DNA of 64,000 nucleotides from JANQHS01 sp965227315 (lineage in GTDB: Bacteria > Bacteroidota > Bacteroidia > Cytophagales > CCMP332). Every line of letters begins with the position of its first letter. Positions within the stretch are counted from its first letter, which is position 1. The notes under the pieces were generated by a model. The model did not search any database, was not told the origin of the DNA, and saw nothing but the letters and a program-made list of their open reading frames with translations. Where the stretch lies: assembly GCA_965227315.1 (NCBI GenBank), contig OZ245737.1, forward strand, positions 1,240,001-1,304,000, given 5' to 3'. Below, in pieces: positions 61,456 through 64,000 of this stretch. The position numbers and the translations under genes are program-made.

Positions 61456-62244
61456 ATGAAGCTTAGCAAGGAAGAAGTAGAATTGCTCAACACAAAGGTC
61501 GGACTCAAGGTCTTGTTTTCAAGCAAAGAGGTCAACCTGGAAAAGGTCCTTGAAAGGACCCGCCAGGAAAAGCAACTCAAGAAGCTACAGGAAGAATTGA
61601 TCAAGCTGCAGACATGGGTGATCGAAAACAAAAAGAAGGTCGTGGTCATCTTCGAAGGAAGAGATGCCGCGGGAAAAGGAGGAGCGATCAGGCGGATCAC
61701 TCAAAGGATCAACCCCAGACATTTCCGTGTGGTCGCCCTGAACATCCCTACGCCGGATGAAAAAAACCAATGGTTTTTTCAGCGCTACGTCAACCAATTA
61801 CCAAAGCCCGGTGAAATAGTATTCTTCGACCGAAGCTGGTACAACCGGGCGGTGGTGGAGCCGGTCAATGGATTTTGTACCAAGAAGGAGTACGAAACAT
61901 TCATGGCACAGGTCAATGATTTTGAAGAAATGATCATTTCCTCGGATACCTATCTCATCAAGATGTACTTCTCCATTACTAAGGAGGAGCAACACAGCAG
62001 ATTCCAGGAGATCAAGTCAAGCCCGGTGAAGCATTGGAAGATCACACCTGTAGATCAAAAGGCACAGAAGCTTTGGGATCAATACACGGTGTACAAAAAC
62101 AACATGTTTGAAGTGACCAACACCAAACTGGCCCCTTGGATCATCATCGATGCCAACAAAAAATATACAGCCAGGATCAAAGCCATAGAGCATGTATTGA
62201 AGGCCATCCCCTATAAGAAAAAGTCCGGCAATGAGAAGTCATGA
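61456..62244 (+). CDS. ppk2: Polyphosphate kinase 2 family protein, second of tandem pair
   Basis: Starting at ATG 61456 (MKLSKEEVELLNTKVGLKVL) it has 262 residues; an upstream open frame overlaps the first PPK2 gene. Walker A FEGRDAAGKGG (67-77), NPRHFRVVALNIPTPDEKNQWFFQRY and Walker B GEIVFFDRSWYNRAVVEPVNGFCT are present. Tandem arrangement suggests gene duplication with specialised nucleotide substrates. Confidence 0.9.
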   Translation: MKLSKEEVELLNTKVGLKVLFSSKEVNLEKVLERTRQEKQLKKLQEELIKLQTWVIENKKKVVVIFEGRDAAGKGGAIRRITQRINPRHFRVVALNIPTPDEKNQWFFQRYVNQLPKPGEIVFFDRSWYNRAVVEPVNGFCTKKEYETFMAQVNDFEEMIISSDTYLIKMYFSITKEEQHSRFQEIKSSPVKHWKITPVDQKAQKLWDQYTVYKNNMFEVTNTKLAPWIIIDANKKYTARIKAIEHVLKAIPYKKKSGNEKS

Positions 62245-62259
62245 TCATTTGGATCATAG

Positions 62260-62739
62260 GTGGAAGCTCTGACACTTGCAAGAGTTCTTCACCTGATCGC
62301 CGTGATCCTTTGGATCGGCGGTGTTGCTATGGTAACCACTGTACTCATACCCGCCATCAGGCAGCTTAAGAGCAGGGAAGAGCAGATCGACACCTTCGAA
62401 AAAATTGAAGGCAGATTCGCCTTGCAGGCAAGGATCACCACACTGATTACAGGTCTTACCGGATTTTATATGATCCATGAACTCGATGCCTGGGACCGTT
62501 ACCTGGACTATCGCTTTTGGTGGATGCATGCGATGACCCTGGTTTGGATTGTTTTTTCCCTCATTCTATTTGTTCTGGAACCCTTCGTACTGCATAAGGT
62601 TCTCAGGGCAATAGCGGAAAAGGATCCTGTTCGCACATTCGGAATCATGCATAGAGCACATTGGGCCCTGCTGCTGCTCAGCTTGATCACAATAGCCGGT
62701 GCCGTGGCCGGAAGTCATGGTTGGTTCTTTATTAAATAA
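62260..62739 (+). CDS. Small four-helix membrane protein (CopD/DUF2269-like)
   Basis: The GTG at 62260 gives 159 residues with four membrane helices: LARVLHLIAVILWIGGVAMVTTVL, ITTLITGLTGFYMI, WWMHAMTLVWIVFSLILFVL and HWALLLLSLITIAGAVAGSHG. Conserved His and Trp in HLIAVILWIGG and HAMTL resemble the heme/copper-binding helices of the CopD superfamily. The function is unknown. It starts 16 bp after the second PPK2 gene. Confidence 0.65.
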   Translation: MEALTLARVLHLIAVILWIGGVAMVTTVLIPAIRQLKSREEQIDTFEKIEGRFALQARITTLITGLTGFYMIHELDAWDRYLDYRFWWMHAMTLVWIVFSLILFVLEPFVLHKVLRAIAEKDPVRTFGIMHRAHWALLLLSLITIAGAVAGSHGWFFIK

Positions 62740-62750
62740 CATTTTGCGCA

Positions 62751-63053
62751 ATGAACATCGAAAACGAAATACTTCTGAACCCCGAGAATCCTGCTGTTCT
62801 GGTGATCAGAAAAACCGATAAGATCAAGTATTTTTCCGTAGGACTTCAAAAGGATCAAATACTCAAAAAGCATAAGACACATGTTCCAACCATCCTTACC
62901 GTCATGAAAGGAGAGATCGAATTCCTTTGGAATGGAAAGTCGATCAAATTGAGGCTTATGGATGTATTTGATATTCCGGTTGACGAGTTCCATGAGGTCA
63001 GGGGCCTTGAGAAGGAGAACATATTTTCCCTGGTCCAGGAAGTCGGTACATAG
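62751..63053 (+). CDS. Small cupin-like protein
   Basis: The 100-residue protein has a cupin pattern (YFSVGLQKDQILKKHKTHVPTILTVMKGEIEFLWNGKSIKLRLMDVFDIPVDEFHEVRGLEKENIFSLVQ) with metal-ligand candidates His41, His44 and His81. It starts 12 bp after the membrane protein gene. The function is unknown. Confidence 0.72.
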   Translation: MNIENEILLNPENPAVLVIRKTDKIKYFSVGLQKDQILKKHKTHVPTILTVMKGEIEFLWNGKSIKLRLMDVFDIPVDEFHEVRGLEKENIFSLVQEVGT

Positions 63054-63156
63054 ATTCTGATCATTTCCTTTCGCAAGGTCAAACCAATTTCTCAATTTGG
63101 ACTAGGTAACAAAAACATTTTCCGCTGTTGCTGCATAACAAGATAAATCCATAGAA

Positions 63157-64000
63157 ATGAAAACAATCGATAGATCAAAACCCGTAATGGTCACAGGAGC
63201 AAATGGATATGTGGCGAGTTGGTTGGTAAAAAGATTACTGGATGAGGGCCTCACAGTTCATGCTGCGGTTCGTAATCCCGATAACACCGAAAAACTCAAG
63301 CATCTGAAAGAAGCAGCAGAAAGATCAAGCGGTAACATAAAATTCTTTCAGGGCGATCTTTTGACAGCCGGTTCATATAAAGCAGCCATGGAGGGTTGCG
63401 AATTGGTTTACCATACGGCCTCTCCTTTTACGGTCGATGTGAAGGATCCTCAAAAGGATCTGATCGACCCCGCTGTGAAGGGGACCGAGAATGTGCTTCA
63501 GTCAGCCAATAGGATCTCTTCCGTGAAAAGAGTCGTGGTCACGAGCAGTTGTGCAGCGATCTATACCGATGCCATTGATTCGGTGAATGCTCCTGGAGGA
63601 CAGTTGAACGAAGAGGTCTGGAATACAACCGCTTCCCTGGACTACCAGCCCTATTCGCTCTCCAAAACACTCGCGGAGCAAAAAGCATGGGAAATGGCAA
63701 AGGCCCAGGACCGTTGGGACCTTATTGCCATGAACCCTCCGGGGGTTTTTGGACCAGCATTAAATCCACATAATACGACATCTGAGAGCATCAATATTTT
63801 GAAAATGCTGGGCGGAGGAGATATGAAGATGGGTGCGCCCAAGATGGGAATTGGTATCGTCGATGTAAGAGATCTGGCCGAAGCACATTTCAAAGCCGGA
63901 TTCACGCCAGAGGCAAGGGGAAGATATATTGTAAGAGCACATAACACGGATTTCCTGGAAATGGGAACCGTGCTCCTGCCGAAATACGGTGACAAATATC
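63157..64000 (+). CDS. NAD-dependent epimerase/dehydratase-family reductase (3' end outside window)
   Basis: From ATG 63157 the frame is open to the window end (281 codons). TGANGYVASWLVKRLLDEG (14-32) is the extended-SDR nucleotide loop, VYHTASPF, VVTSSCAA and catalytic YSLSK (about 166-170) follow, and NPPGVFGPA completes the type. It resembles dihydroflavonol-4-reductase or cinnamoyl-CoA-reductase-like enzymes. The substrate is unknown. Confidence 0.85.
   Translation, partial: MKTIDRSKPVMVTGANGYVASWLVKRLLDEGLTVHAAVRNPDNTEKLKHLKEAAERSSGNIKFFQGDLLTAGSYKAAMEGCELVYHTASPFTVDVKDPQKDLIDPAVKGTENVLQSANRISSVKRVVVTSSCAAIYTDAIDSVNAPGGQLNEEVWNTTASLDYQPYSLSKTLAEQKAWEMAKAQDRWDLIAMNPPGVFGPALNPHNTTSESINILKMLGGGDMKMGAPKMGIGIVDVRDLAEAHFKAGFTPEARGRYIVRAHNTDFLEMGTVLLPKYGDKY

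Overview
The window looks like chromosomal DNA of a Bacteroidota bacterium, probably an aerobic Cytophagales- or Saprospirales-like lineage, although the order cannot be fixed from the sequence. The evidence is consistent: C-terminal type IX secretion (T9SS) sorting tails on secreted repeat proteins, a TonB-dependent receptor paired with a DUF4249 lipoprotein, DUF5606 and DUF5723 family proteins, a sensor kinase with a periplasmic Reg_prop propeller, and repeated promoter boxes of the Bacteroidota type TAnnTTTG. There are no rRNA or tRNA genes that I can see.

Region 1 (1-31.6 kb) is mostly core genome. It runs from a truncated OmpA/TPR/PD40 protein through engB, two small conserved genes, fructose-bisphosphatase, an aspartate kinase, a low-molecular-weight tyrosine phosphatase paired with a degenerate S41-peptidase relative, and a propeller sensor kinase with its LuxR-type regulator. 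Next come a three-gene envelope operon (two lipoproteins and a barrel), crcB, atpDC, a second sensor kinase, lpdA, a giant T9SS propeller/repeat protein, fabG, the TonB receptor/DUF4249 pair, an acyl carrier protein and an NtrB/NtrC-type pair. A candidate structured small RNA with its own promoter and terminator lies at about 11.72-11.86 kb.

Region 2 (about 31.6-44.1 kb) is accessory in character. A GIY-YIG protein gene sits between two arrays of 30-bp repeats, each ending in the same 38-bp sequence that contains a hairpin. panB is followed by a decayed second copy of its own 3' end. A Fic protein gene is preceded by seven TTTAA cores at 20-21 bp spacing and is flanked by CT-rich direct repeats. 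A secreted Tiki/Ere-like protein and a lipoprotein follow, then a strikingly A+T-rich, 1002-residue KAP-type P-loop NTPase next to a broken rhomboid-like gene tail, and finally a hipBA pair with a palindromic operator.

Region 3 (44.1-64 kb) holds many small, mostly plus-strand genes of stress, detoxification or housekeeping type. They include DUF5996, a trypsin-like protease with an unusual N-terminal domain, three DUF1801-type proteins, and a second propeller/CDS-repeat T9SS protein. There is an overlapping YdeI-phosphatase-BtuF-like set, SDR and epimerase oxidoreductases, an ABM monooxygenase divergent from a GlxA-like AraC regulator, and MscS. An ECF sigma factor with a Cys-containing tail, a haloalkane dehalogenase, YceI, tandem PPK2 kinases, a small four-helix membrane protein and a cupin complete it. 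The last gene runs off the window.
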